This document shows, piece by piece, positions 18,469 through 27,846 of a stretch of DNA of 64,000 nt. The translations under genes and the position numbers were made by a program. The notes beneath the pieces are model-generated. The model made no database searches and had not been told where the DNA came from. It saw only the letters and a list, made by a program, of their open reading frames with translations. The DNA is from CAMDPA01 sp963825625 (GTDB lineage Bacteria > Pseudomonadota > Alphaproteobacteria > Rhizobiales > Hyphomicrobiaceae): positions 1 through 64,000 of the forward strand of contig CAWGUF010000001.1 of assembly GCA_963825625.1 (NCBI GenBank). Direction: 5' to 3'. Each line of letters begins with the position of its first letter. Within the stretch, counting starts at the first letter, position 1.

Positions 18469-18810
18469 TCATTCGGCTGAGATCAGCCCGATGTCAGAAT
18501 TGCATCGCCTAGAGGCGTTCCCAAGGGCCGCCGGTCTCCCGCTCATCCCCCGGAACCTGACGTTCGAGGCACGATCGGAGACCCCGTCGGGATGCATCAC
18601 TTTGCCGACATGCTCGACGACAATGACACCTGGCGAGGCGATCGCAGCCGAGATGTCGATCAGCTTGATGCGGGCATGAGCCTCAGTCGCGAGCACCAGG
18701 GCGCCATAGGCCTGCCGTGACAATACCACGTCGTCAACGTAGCTCCCTTTGCCTGTAAGAAATCGTTGATCCTCGACGCGGCGGACGGATTGGCCTATTC
18801 CATATTTCAT
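18469..18810 (-). pseudogene. N-terminal fragment of a xanthine dehydrogenase/CoxL-type large subunit
   Basis: ATG 18810 starts MKYGIGQSVRRVEDQRFLTG-KGSYVDDV. This is the conserved opening of the molybdenum hydroxylase large subunit (Ald_Xan_dh domain; 'iG.s..R.ed..lltG.g.yvdDi'). After about 55 residues ending SPGVIVV the family sequence stops. The remaining residues to the stop at 18469 are arginine-rich and unrelated, and no medium, small or remaining large-subunit sequence follows. A real subunit is about 770 aa. It is a 5' gene remnant lying just downstream of the hydrolase gene at 18839, probably left by a deletion. Confidence 0.75.
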
Positions 18811-18838
18811 CCTTGGTTCCTCCACGCTTATTTTTTAC

Positions 18839-20634
18839 TTAGAAAGCAGGTACCAACGGCAGAAGCAGATGCGAGGGCCGATGGGTATCGTGGTAGATCG
18901 TGTGAACGACCGTTCTTGCCGAGCAAATATGGTAGGGAACGTACTCGGCGTTAGTTGCGCCGCCGATCCCGGTCGGCAGGTCGGCTGCGGTGATGTCCAG
19001 GCAGATCCGGTGACCGCGGCGGAACATGTTGGCCGTTGCCATGATCTCGATGGCGTATTCGGTCACTTCGCCGGGGATCACAGGCAAGCGGCTTTCGCGC
19101 GTCAGCGGGTGCCAAGGCTTCCAGGGTTTCGAGCGCCCCGCATCAATTGCCCGCATTGAGGCTTTGAGCCAGCCGCGCGTCAGCTCGCGCTCGGCCAGCC
19201 CGCTTGGCACATGCCGCTCGCCTTCGCGTGCTGATTGGACGGAGACGTCAGGACCTACGTCCTTCAGCGCGACGATCCAGTTGGTGTCGTCCTGATCGAT
19301 CGCGGCCCACAGGTTGAGCACGATCGGGCCCGGCGATCAGCGTATCCTCCGGCATCGGATCGGTCATGTAGCGGAGCCGCTCGACCTTGGAGGTCTGCGT
19401 CGGCGGCATCTGCACGAATGTGTCGGGCGGGACGTTGTCGTCGACGCTTGCGGGCGTGAAAGGCTCTGGAGCAAGCCGCTCCCATGACTTGAGATAGAGC
19501 TTCGTCCACTGCGTCTCGGGCAGCGGCCAGTCCTGGGCTTCGCGCCACTCGTTGGCGCCCATCACCCAGAATTTCACCGGCGGCTCACGCATGATGCCGG
19601 TGTCGATGCCTTTCAGCCAGTGATCGTGCCAGCGCAACAGCTCCGAATGCATTGTATGGAACGGACGCTCCAGATGCGCCGGACCGGTCAGCAGCAGGCG
19701 TTTCGGGCAATTGAGATTTGCAAACCAGCTCTGCGCGCCGTTGAGGTGCGTCTTGTAGGTGTAGCCGTACCAGCCCGAGCCCGTGTAGGTCGGCACCTCG
19801 ACCTTGGCGAACTCGGCTTCGCTCTTCTCGATCCAGGCCGCACGGTCGTAAGGGTCGACCAGCAGGTCGAAGTAGGCCGGCATGTGCTGGCCCTTCTGCG
19901 CGATGACGTTGAGTATCTGCGGATACTGGCGATAATCGCGATTCTGCATCGCCTCCTGCCAGAGCGCTTCGCGCTCCTGGCTCAGACTCGCCTGGCGCGC
20001 CTCGGTTCTGGTGGAACGCCGAGAAGTGGCCTATCAGATAGCGGAACGTGTGGATGACGCCACCGGGATATTCTTCGCGAAAGCCGCCGAGCGGCCCATA
20101 GGCGCCGCGCGGATCGAACGGAAAGATCGCCTTCAGGCTCGGGGCTGTTGCTTGGCGACCGCGAGCTGCTCGGCGCCGAATCCGGAAATCCCGATCATGC
20201 CCACATTGCCGTCGCACCAGGGCTGCTTTGCAATCCATTCGATGAGATCGTAGCAGTCCCATTCCCTGCTGCCGCCGCTGCCCGACTTGCCGATGCCGCG
20301 TGGGCTGCCGATGACGTGGATGTATCCGCGACTAACCAGAAAGCGGGTATCGCCCGCCTCGAGCAGCCCCATCCAAAGCGGCGCCCAGGCCGGCTGCGGC
20401 GGCAGCGCGGCGGCCACGTCAGGCCCCTGGAGATCCTTGTTGTAGATCGAGAATGCAAGCAGTGCGGGAAACCTGCCCTCAGCTTCGGGACGATATACAT
20501 CGACCGAAAGGTTGACGCCGTCACGCATCGGCACGTCGACATCCCGCATCTCAGATCATGCGTGCATGCTCGGGCGGGCGGTCGTAGGTGCCAGGCGGCT
20601 GGTCGGAGCGCATGCTCACCAGGCTGTTCGTCAT
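18839..20634 (-). pseudogene. CocE/NonD-family alpha/beta hydrolase (X-Pro dipeptidyl-peptidase S15-like), four frameshifts
   Basis: The reconstructed protein of about 598 aa has the S15/CocE order: VPMRDGVNLSVDVYRPEAEG, SPRGIGKSG, the nucleophile elbow GMIGISGFGAEQ (Ser in the GIS), a cap region, the HLERPFHTMHSELLRWHDHWLKG block that carries the later acid/His region, and a C-terminal jelly-roll (FRRGHRICLDITAADLP). Frames change near 20552 (after ARMI), 20145 (one C missing in a C run: QQP-PSLKAIFPF), 20012 (FHQNR to EARQASLSQE) and 19325 (one C too many in GGGCCC: IAGP-IVLNLWAAI). ATG 20634 overlaps the hyuB stop as ATGA, so the gene is the last of the cupin-hyuA-hyuB operon. The substrate is unknown; an amide or ester made accessible to the hydantoinase-like enzymes is a guess. 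Confidence 0.8.
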
Positions 20635-22836
20635 GACGCTTCGCTCCGCCCAAGTTCGAGGACGATGTCATCGCCTGGCAGCCCATCGCGACGGTGGATG
20701 TCGACGGCCAGCAACGCCCCGCTCAGTGGGCATAGCCAAAGCGTCGCGCAAAGATCCGGATGAAGACGAATCCGATGCCCGGGCTCGGTTTGATCGCGCG
20801 TCATCCGGATGGCTCCTGCCCGCCACCTGGTATCGCCCGTCGAGAGCACCGCACCGGCGCGGGTCACGACTTGGACCAGCCCGCATGAACGCACCAGTCT
20901 CATCTGCTCGCCGATGTGGCCAATGATCTCGCCGTCCCGGATCGTGCGAGGCCCCTCGCTGCCACAGCGGCCGTCACCTGCTTGAGCGAGTCGCTCGGCT
21001 TTCAATTGCTCTCTCAATGTCACCGTTGCCGGCTGGTCGACGGCGCCGTTCGCGAGCACGACGCCATAGATGGTGCGCGCGGCTTCGGCAGACACGAGGA
21101 CCCGCGCAACGTCGCGTTTCACCGCTTCCGGCTCGCGTTCGAGCGGATCGCCATAGCCACCGCCGCCCTGCCACGAAACGGCGAACACGTCCTTATCGGT
21201 CATCCTCATGAGGCCCGGTTTCGGCCCGAAAACTTCATATTCGACCGGTTTTGCGCGACCGTTCTCGACCCCGCCCTGCCCCCATGTCTGGCGCACGCAA
21301 CTGCCGGGCCAGCCACCGCCGAGACCGTGCCCGTTCGGCACCTCGACGCCGTGTGTCATAACCAGCGCCTCGGCCGCATCGATGCCGCCGAGTGTCAACG
21401 CGATCTCGGCGCCGACCCCGCCGCGGTACCGACCCGCTCCACCGGTATCGCAGGCGAGGCGGCGGTAGAGATAGAACAGCGGCGAGACCTGCTCGTTGCG
21501 CTCAACGTCGGCAATGCCGGAGAACGGCGAGGTGATGGGGCCGCCGGCGTCGACACCATCCTTCGACGGCCAGGCCGCCGAGCCGGCCGCGAGCGGATCC
21601 ATCAGATGCAGTCCGAAGCGTTCGCCGAACTGATTGATGCCTCCGAGGTTGAACGTTGCCATAACGCCGGCGCTGAGCCCCTGGGCACGTCCGCGATACG
21701 CGTCGGCACACATCAGCATCTTGTTGAGCGCCAGCATCGTGGCGTTCGCGGTGACCCAGATCGCCTCCACTGTCGCCGAGCCGACCGGGGCCGGATGCAT
21801 GGCTGTGCACACCAGGCCATCGGGTGCAACGATCTCGACGGGTGCGAGAGCGCCCTCGTTCCACTGCATGTCCCATGCGAGCGTCGGGAGGATCGCTCCG
21901 CATACCGCGCCGGCTGAGGCCAGAGCGCGTGCAGTTGATGAACCCGGGTGCCTGCTTGCTGGAGCCGGAAAAGTCGAGTGTCAGTCTGTCGCCGCGTTTC
22001 GTCGCCTTGCAATGCAGCGTGTAGAGTGCATTTGAGTGCCCGTCGTGCTCGAGATAGTCGGTGCCATGAAACTCGCCGTCGGGCAACTGGGCGAGCCTGG
22101 CCCGCATCTTGGCTTCCGAAGAGGCGATCATGCGCCGGATCGCGTCCTTCACGGCGCCGGTGCCGTAGCGTCCTGTCAGCTCCGCCACACGCTCGCGCGC
22201 CACGGTGAGCGTCGCCATGAACGCGCGGATATCGAGGCCAAGCGGACCGGGAAGACGCGATGCGGCCAGGATCATATCGAGCACGTCCTCGCGTAGCTCG
22301 CCACGATCGACGAGCTTGACGCAGGGAATGCGCATGCCCTCCTGGAACACCTCGCGGGCACGCGGCGACCAGCTCGCGAAGTCCATGCCGCCGACATCGG
22401 TCTCGTGCGCCTCGACACCTGCCCACATCACGATCTCGCCATCGGCGAAAATCGGCCCGACCATCTGCACGTCGTTCTGGTGCAGTGCGGCGATATAGGG
22501 GTCGTTGCCGATGAACATGTCGCCATCGCGAATTTGCAGATTGCCACCAACGCTCGACCCAGGACGCTCAACGCTGTCGGGCGACGCTTTGCCCATGATG
22601 TGTCGCACGAACTGACTGCAGACGGGGGCGTGATATGCGACCTGGAAGCCCATTGAAACGACCGAGCCGTCGGGAAGGAACAAGCCGGTAAAGAAGTCCG
22701 ACGCTTCCGTCACGGTCGGCGATCCGGACACGGACTGCAGTGCGATGCGCATCTCCTCGGTGATCGCCACCAGCCGGTTGCGGATGACCTCGAACCGGAT
22801 CGGATCGAGATCGCCGGTTTCCCCGGTGCGTTTCAT
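20631..22836 (-). pseudogene. hyuB: Hydantoinase B/oxoprolinase-family subunit, one frameshift
   Basis: A protein of about 735 aa of the HyuB family (PF02538). It shows the opening DPIRFEVIRNRLVAITEEM, the ALQSVSGSPTVTEASDF stretch, the NDPYIAALHQNDVQMVGPIF block, KLVDRGELREDVLDMI and the C-terminal CDTGGAGRYRGGVGAEIA and WQGGGGYGDPLEREPE motifs. ATG 22836 overlaps the hyuA stop (ATGA). One frame change near 21925 lies after APGFINC and before ALASAGAVCGAILPT, otherwise all conserved blocks are there. HyuA/HyuB-type pairs use ATP to open hydantoins or 5-oxoproline, or to carboxylate ketones (acetone/acetophenone carboxylase relatives). The present substrate is unknown. Confidence 0.85.
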
Positions 22837-24927
22837 GGGGCGAGCCTCACATGCAGATTGCCTATGTGGTCTGCGCTGCAATGCGCACCGGGTGGCACGA
22901 CGACGCTTTGTCCAGTGAACTCGACGATGGCGGGTCCTGCGATACTCCAACCTTCCGGTGGCACGTTGACCTGCCAGAGTGCACAGTCGTGGACATCGTC
23001 GGCGGTACTGAAGATCACACGCCGGTTCCGGCCGCGGCGAGGTTCTTCTCCCCGGCTTGCCAGTGCCGGAGGATTGAGCTTGCCGGTTCCGACCGCGCGT
23101 ACCGAAAGGATTTCATAGCCGGCCTTGGTATAGGTTGCCGACACCCCGAACAATGTCGAATACTGCGTCTGGAACGCCGCGATCAGCTTTCGGAACTCCG
23201 CCTCTGCGAACGTGCCCGGCTCGATCGGGACATCGAGGTGATGGGTCTGGCCCAGATAGCGAACAGCGGCGAACGTACCGATATCGATTTCGTCGCGGGC
23301 AGTACTCTGGAGATGTGTAGTGGCCTCCGCGGCAGCATCCCGCAGGCCGCGCTCGATCAGCGCCGCTTCCGCGGGCTCAATCGAGCGATTGCCCTTGCAC
23401 GCGGACGTACGTCGCTCGCTCGGTGTTGAACTGGAAATCCGACACTGCCGTGCCGAGCGCCGACAGTGCAGTCGCCGCAGCCGGCACGACGAAGCTGTCG
23501 AGCCCGAGATCAGCCGCCAGCGCCCAGGCATGCGATGGCCCGGCGCCGCCGTTCGCGAAGAGCGCGAAGGCCTTCGGGTCATAACCGCGTTCAACCGTCA
23601 TGCGCCGCAGCAGGTCCGCCATGCGGCTGTCCAGAATAGTACGGATGCCCCAGGCGGCCTCCTCGACCGACATCCCAAGCGGGTCAGCGACGCGCGCCTT
23701 TATTGCGTTGCGCGCCGCCGCCACGTCGAGCTTCAACCGGCCGCCGATGAAATTGTCCGGATCGAGCACACCTAGCACGAGGTCGGCGTCGGTGGCAGTC
23801 GGCTCGGTGCCGCCGCGGCCATAGCAAGCCGGGCCGGGATTGGCGCCTGCGCTCTGCGGTCCGACGCGCAGTTCGCCTCCGGTGTCGATCCACGCAATGC
23901 TGCCGCCGCCCGCGCCGATGGAATCGACGTCGATCGAATGCACTCGCAGATCTGCGCCCGCGATCGACAAGCCTGCGCGCATCACCGGACGCCCATTGAC
24001 GATGACACCGACATCGAAGCTGGTCCCCCCGATATCGGTCGACAGAATATTCTTTACACCAATCGCCGCCCCGATCGCCTGTGCTCCCTTAACGCAGCCG
24101 GCCGGACCGGAGAACAACGCGAATACCGGCCTGTCATTGAGCGTCTGGGTCGGCAGCACGCCGCCGGCACACGTCATCATCAGGATCGGCACGCGCAGAC
24201 CGGCAGCCTTGAGCCGGTGCTCCAGCTCGCGAGAGATACCGGCCGGCGATCGGACCCAATGCTGCGTTGGCGGCAGTCGTCGACATCCGCGCATACTCGC
24301 CGACGCTCGGCGATACCTCGTGGCTGACACTGACGAAGGCTTGCGGCAACTCCTCGCCGAACCATCTCACGCAGGCGCTGCTCGTGCACCGGGTTGACTG
24401 TCGCAAACAACGTGCAGATCGCGACAGCCTCGATATCCCGCTTGACCAGTGCGCGGATTGCAGCGCGGGCCTGCGACCTCATCGAGCGGCGTCACGATGC
24501 GCCCGGTAACGTCGATGCGCTCGCCGATCTCGAGAATTCGTTCCCGAGGCACTAGTGGCGCATGGCGATTGCGCAGGAAACTGTCGGTGTACTCGTGCTC
24601 GTTGAGCCCCGTGGACTGCCGGGTGAGCCGACCGATCTCCAGCGTGTCGGCAAAGCCGCGCGTGGTCAGGATCGCGGTCCTGGCGCCGCTGCCCGTCAAC
24701 AGCGCGTTGAGGCCCACCGTCGTACCATGTCCGAAGCGCTCGATCCGGATACAGAACTGGTCGAGCGTCAGGTCAAACCCTTCCGCTGCCAGCGCGACAG
24801 CCTCCATCACGCCCGACTGCACGTCGTTAGTGGTGGGGGTCTTGAATACGCGCGTAGTCCCGTTCTCGTCCGCGACCCATAGGTCCGTGAACGTACCACC
24901 GACATCCGTTCCTACGAAGAACCCCAC
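22833..24927 (-). pseudogene. hyuA: Hydantoinase A/oxoprolinase-family subunit, four frameshifts
   Basis: The reconstruction is about 698 aa, the normal size for HyuA (hydantoinase A N- and C-terminal domains, ASKHA ATPase fold). The phosphate loop GTDVGGTFTDLWV is at residue 6 and the HGTTVGLNALL motif follows. Further on are the second ATPase loop STDIGGTSFDVGVI, GAGGGSIAWID, the GPQSAGANPGPACYGRGG motif and LFANGGAGPSHAWALA. The frame changes near 24475, 24358 (a GGTTCGGCGAGG that reads correctly with one G fewer), 24228 and 23398. All four lie between conserved blocks that are otherwise excellent, so the mutations are recent or are errors. It follows the cupin gene by 14 bp and is coupled to hyuB. 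Confidence 0.85.
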
Positions 24928-24941
24928 CGTTTACGATCCCC

Positions 24942-25292
24942 TCAGTCTGATCCTGCCTGCGATTTGATCTCGATCAGCACGCTGCGATAGGCCGCATCAC
25001 CGCAATTTCGCAGCATGTGAATCTCTCCAGCTGCGCGCCAGATCGCCTCCCCCGGCACCTCGACACTGACCATGACATTGCCGTCTGCAGCCTCAATCTC
25101 GATCCTTCCACCACTGACCGGGTCTTCCACCGCTGACCGGGACGATCGCTACGGCAGACGATGATGGCACCAAGCCTTCCGGACGCCTCTGGCGACATCT
25201 ATGCTCCAGACGCGGACGCGGTTGTTCTCGAAAAGCACCGCGGTTCCGATCGCGCCCGACGGGTTATGGCGAGTAGACTCTTCGCTGCTCAT
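24942..25292 (-). pseudogene. Small cupin-like protein, broken by a 19-bp tandem duplication
   Basis: The frame from ATG 25292 (MSSEESTRHNPSG) carries TAVLFENNRVRVWSIDV, a typical first cupin strand pair, then goes wrong after about residue 37. The C-terminal part, open to the stop at 24942, reads GGRIEIEAADGNVMVSVEVPG and then EAIWRAAGEIHMLRNCGDA, typical of a cupin ending. The HHHRLPY-type cupin motif can be rebuilt around 25145-25160. Two defects are visible: a frame change near 25180, and a tandem duplication at 25105-25142 that adds 19 bp. It would be the first gene of the cupin-hyuA-hyuB-hydrolase operon. Confidence 0.65.
25105..25142. repeat. 19-bp tandem duplication inside the cupin gene
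   Basis: Two adjacent 19-bp units (25105-25123 and 25124-25142) share 17 positions; each contains cttccacc, one variable base and ctgaccggg. Nineteen is not a multiple of three, so the duplication shifts the frame. Confidence 0.85.
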
Positions 25293-25676
25293 GACGCGAA
25301 TCCCTCGTGGCTTGTTCATGTGGCAGCCACGCAGTCGCTATGCTGGGGTGGCTTGATGCCATCGTTGCAGGAGGCCGGGCGACACAAGGTGTGCCCGTCG
25401 TCAAAGCGCTGTACCGCCTGACCGCTTCTGAAGCTCAGCACGACCACGCCTCCCCAATTCTCCCGCCTCGTCGGTTGGACGACAGGTTCGTCGTCTCTGC
25501 TCGCAGGTTTCAATCTGAACCATTTTCATGAACTCGCACATTTATGAACACGATCAGAAATATGTCAAGCTGCCGCGAGCCGTTTGAACTTGTCGACAGT
25601 GGCGCGCTGTAGATCTCGACGCGACGTGGTATCGAGGCTATCCCTCGGGCAAGGAACTGGACAGCTATAGGTAAGC
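25293..25676. promoter_or_regulatory. Divergent control region between the hyu operon and the TetR gene
   Basis: This 384-bp gap separates the leftward cupin-hyu operon from the rightward TetR-family gene, the usual place for TetR operators. It is noticeably AT-richer around 25510-25565. The pentamer TGAAC occurs at 25516, 25529, 25545 and 25585. This is suggestive of repeated half-sites, but there is no clear palindrome. Confidence 0.35.
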
Positions 25677-26342
25677 ATGAGCACGGCGACGACACATACG
25701 GGGCTCCGTGAGCGCAACAAGCTCGATAAGCTCCAACGCATCAAGAGCGCTGCACGTGAACTCTTTATCTCGAAAGGGTTTGATGAGGCCACGACACGAG
25801 AGATTGCGGCACGCGCCAACGTCGGCATGGGCACGATCTTTCTTTATGCCAACAATAAGCGCGATCTCTTGTTCCTGATTGCCAACGACCCGCTGAAGGC
25901 GATCGTCGAGCAGACAGTCAAGGACATGCAGGTGGGCAGTCCGGTGCTTACCAACCTGATGCGCGCGTTTCGCCCGCACTATGAATATTTCGGGGCGCAG
26001 CCGTCATTGTCCCGCTACACGCTGCGCGAGATGATGTTCTATGATACCGGGGAGCAGGCGCGGCAGTTCCAGGCAACCCGTGAGCGTTTGATTGAAATTA
26101 TCAATGACATCATCAAGGCGGGCCAGGATCGAGGAACGATCGGCGCAAGCGAGAATGCGCAGTTCATCGGCTGGGTCGTATTCTGTATCTACCAGGTCGA
26201 GTTGAGGCACTGGCTGGCGGCAGAGGCGCCGGACGTGAAGGAGGGCACCAAACGGCTGGAAAAGGCCCTCAAGCTGCTCTTCTCGGGTGCAGCTGCGCGG
26301 TCCGGACGGAATGGCAATGGTGCGAATCGTGACAGCAAGTAA
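25677..26342 (+). CDS. TetR/AcrR-family transcriptional regulator
   Basis: A 221-aa protein. Residues 15-65 form the TetR HTH: RIKSAARELFISKGFDEATT then REIAARANVGMGTIFLYANNK. The remainder is an all-helical ligand/dimer domain (FIGWVVFCIYQVELRHWLAAE) and a disordered Gly/Asn/Arg tail. ATG 25677 is preceded by a weak AGGTAAG. The gene is intact although the adjacent operon is heavily frameshifted. Divergence from the cupin-hyu operon suggests it represses that operon; its ligand would be the operon's substrate or product. Confidence 0.92.
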   Translation: MSTATTHTGLRERNKLDKLQRIKSAARELFISKGFDEATTREIAARANVGMGTIFLYANNKRDLLFLIANDPLKAIVEQTVKDMQVGSPVLTNLMRAFRPHYEYFGAQPSLSRYTLREMMFYDTGEQARQFQATRERLIEIINDIIKAGQDRGTIGASENAQFIGWVVFCIYQVELRHWLAAEAPDVKEGTKRLEKALKLLFSGAAARSGRNGNGANRDSK

Positions 26343-26779
26343 TGCGCATCGGCAGGATCGCTGCTGAATTAATTGAAGCGCTTGCGGCCAGCCATTTTAC
26401 TCTCGCCTCCTTTGCCACGCCGGCGCGGGTACTGCCCGTTTCTGCTTGTTGAGCCTGTGGTGCGGAGCACAAAGCCGAGCCTGGAGCGCCCATCACTTTG
26501 TCGTCTTCGCTGCACATCGCCGGCACTCGGACTTGAAAACTCTGCAAGGCATTGGCCGTGTCCCTAGCGCGTGAACTTGTCGTGTTTTTGTAGCTCGTGA
26601 TCTGTCGCCTTCGTTGTGAATGACCGGCGGGCCGGAAGGCGTGGACGACTTCGGCGCCGCAAGACGGGTAGCGCATAGACTATTGTGCCGTGTCGTGAAC
26701 GATCGTTGGACCGTGTCCAAGCGAATAGTCGGGAAGCCGGGTCACGGGCGGCTGGAGCAACGCCTTATTGCCCCGTCGC
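26343..26779. other. Intergenic, nothing recognised
   Basis: A 437-bp stretch between the ends of two convergent units (tetR and mnhG). There is no convincing open frame, and I saw no stem-loop followed by a T-run. Confidence 0.5.
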
Positions 26780-27079
26780 TCATTCCTTCTCAGACTTGCT
26801 GATGTGGAGGTGCGCCTTTGCGATGAGATGCGCCGATATCGGTGCTGTAAGCACCAGGAAGACGCCAATCAGGATTTCATGAAAACTGAATACGGACTTG
26901 TAGACGTAGAGATACAGCATGGAGGCGATAAGGATGCTTCCAACGCCAAGCGTCGTGGCCTTGGTCGGACCGTGCAGCCTCTGCATGGCGTCGGGCAAGC
27001 GTGCAAGTGCGATCGACCCGACCAGCGCGAACGCTGCGCCGATCACCAGCAGAGCCGATATTAGCGCCTCCATGATCAT
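26780..27079 (-). CDS. mnhG: Na+/H+ (or K+/H+) antiporter subunit G
   Basis: A 99-aa protein with three transmembrane helices (ALISALLVIGAAFALVGSIA, a central IGVGSILIASMLYLYV-like span, and FHEILIGVFLVLTAPISAHL). The conserved MnhG/PhaG segment RLPDAMQRLHGPTKATTLG follows helix 1. ATG 27079 lies 8 bp after the mnhF stop, behind GAGG; ATG 27073 is also possible. It is the last gene of the operon; subunit G is required for assembly of the Mrp complex. Confidence 0.93.
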   Translation of the reverse strand: MIMEALISALLVIGAAFALVGSIALARLPDAMQRLHGPTKATTLGVGSILIASMLYLYVYKSVFSFHEILIGVFLVLTAPISAHLIAKAHLHISKSEKE

Positions 27080-27087
27080 CTGGGTCC

Positions 27088-27357
27088 TCACTCGATAATG
27101 TTGCCGCGCAGCAGGTACTTGCAAAACGAGATGGTAGCGACAAATGCAACCATCGCGAACAGTAGTGCTGCCTCGAAGTAGATCGTCGTGCCGTAGATCA
27201 TGCCGAACAGGATGATCAGGGCAATGAAATTGATGACCATCGTATCCAGCGCCAGGATGCGATCTGTTGCCAGCGGTCCGATCAGCAGCCGAAAGAGGTT
27301 AAGCACAACCGATAGCGAAACAGCGCCCACGGCGATGGCCAATGCGGTGTCGATCAT
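27088..27357 (-). CDS. mnhF: Na+/H+ (or K+/H+) antiporter subunit F
   Basis: An 89-aa protein with three helices. The family signature RLLIGPLATDRILALDTM lies between helices 1 and 2, and FVATISFCKYLLRG closes the third helix. ATG 27357 overlaps the mnhE stop (ATGA), indicating coupled translation. Confidence 0.94.
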   Translation of the reverse strand: MIDTALAIAVGAVSLSVVLNLFRLLIGPLATDRILALDTMVINFIALIILFGMIYGTTIYFEAALLFAMVAFVATISFCKYLLRGNIIE

Positions 27358-27845
27358 GACAGGATCCTTTTCAGGCGCTGTTCGTACCTCTCCTTTATCC
27401 CGGCCACCGCTGCTGCCGGATCGGCGACGTCGATACAGTGGACGACGAGCTCGGTTCGGTCATCCGATACATCGACCGAAAGCGTGCCGGGTGTCAGCGT
27501 GATGGTGCCCGCAAGCGCAACGATCGCTTCAGGTGTCTTTACATCGAGGGGTACGGTTACAAAACGTGATTGCAGGGTCTCCGGCCGCCGAAACAGAACA
27601 AGGCGGGCGACCTGGATGTTGGAGACCACCACGTCGTATAGAAAGACGCCGAGGTATTCTGCCACCAGCAGAGGCTTGTGCAAGCGCGGGCGACCTGGCC
27701 AGTAGACGCTGGTCAGCTTGGAGACGGCAACGCCCACGATGACGCCCATCACGACTGTGCCGACGGTGACCTGGTTCAACAGCATGACCCACACAAGGAC
27801 CAGCGTCAGAGCCAGCAGGGGATGAGGTAGTATTCGCTCTCGCAT
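27354..27845 (-). CDS. mnhE: Na+/H+ (or K+/H+) antiporter subunit E
   Basis: A 163-aa protein of the MnhE/PhaE family (PF01899). It has N-terminal membrane helices (ALTLVLVWVMLLNQVTVGTV and GVIVGVAVSK), a central VLFRRPETLQSRFVTVPLDV segment and ALAGTITLTPGTLSVDV, the best conserved motif of the family. The C-terminal part is cytosolic (VVHCIDVADPAAAVAGIKER). It begins 1 bp after the mnhD stop. Confidence 0.94.
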   Translation of the reverse strand: MRERILPHPLLALTLVLVWVMLLNQVTVGTVVMGVIVGVAVSKLTSVYWPGRPRLHKPLLVAEYLGVFLYDVVVSNIQVARLVLFRRPETLQSRFVTVPLDVKTPEAIVALAGTITLTPGTLSVDVSDDRTELVVHCIDVADPAAAVAGIKERYEQRLKRILS

Positions 27846-27846
27846 C

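Noticed and set aside
20916..21917. 333-codon plus-strand frame antisense to hyuB
   Set aside because: HyuB motifs on the minus strand explain the open frame as a codon-bias shadow.
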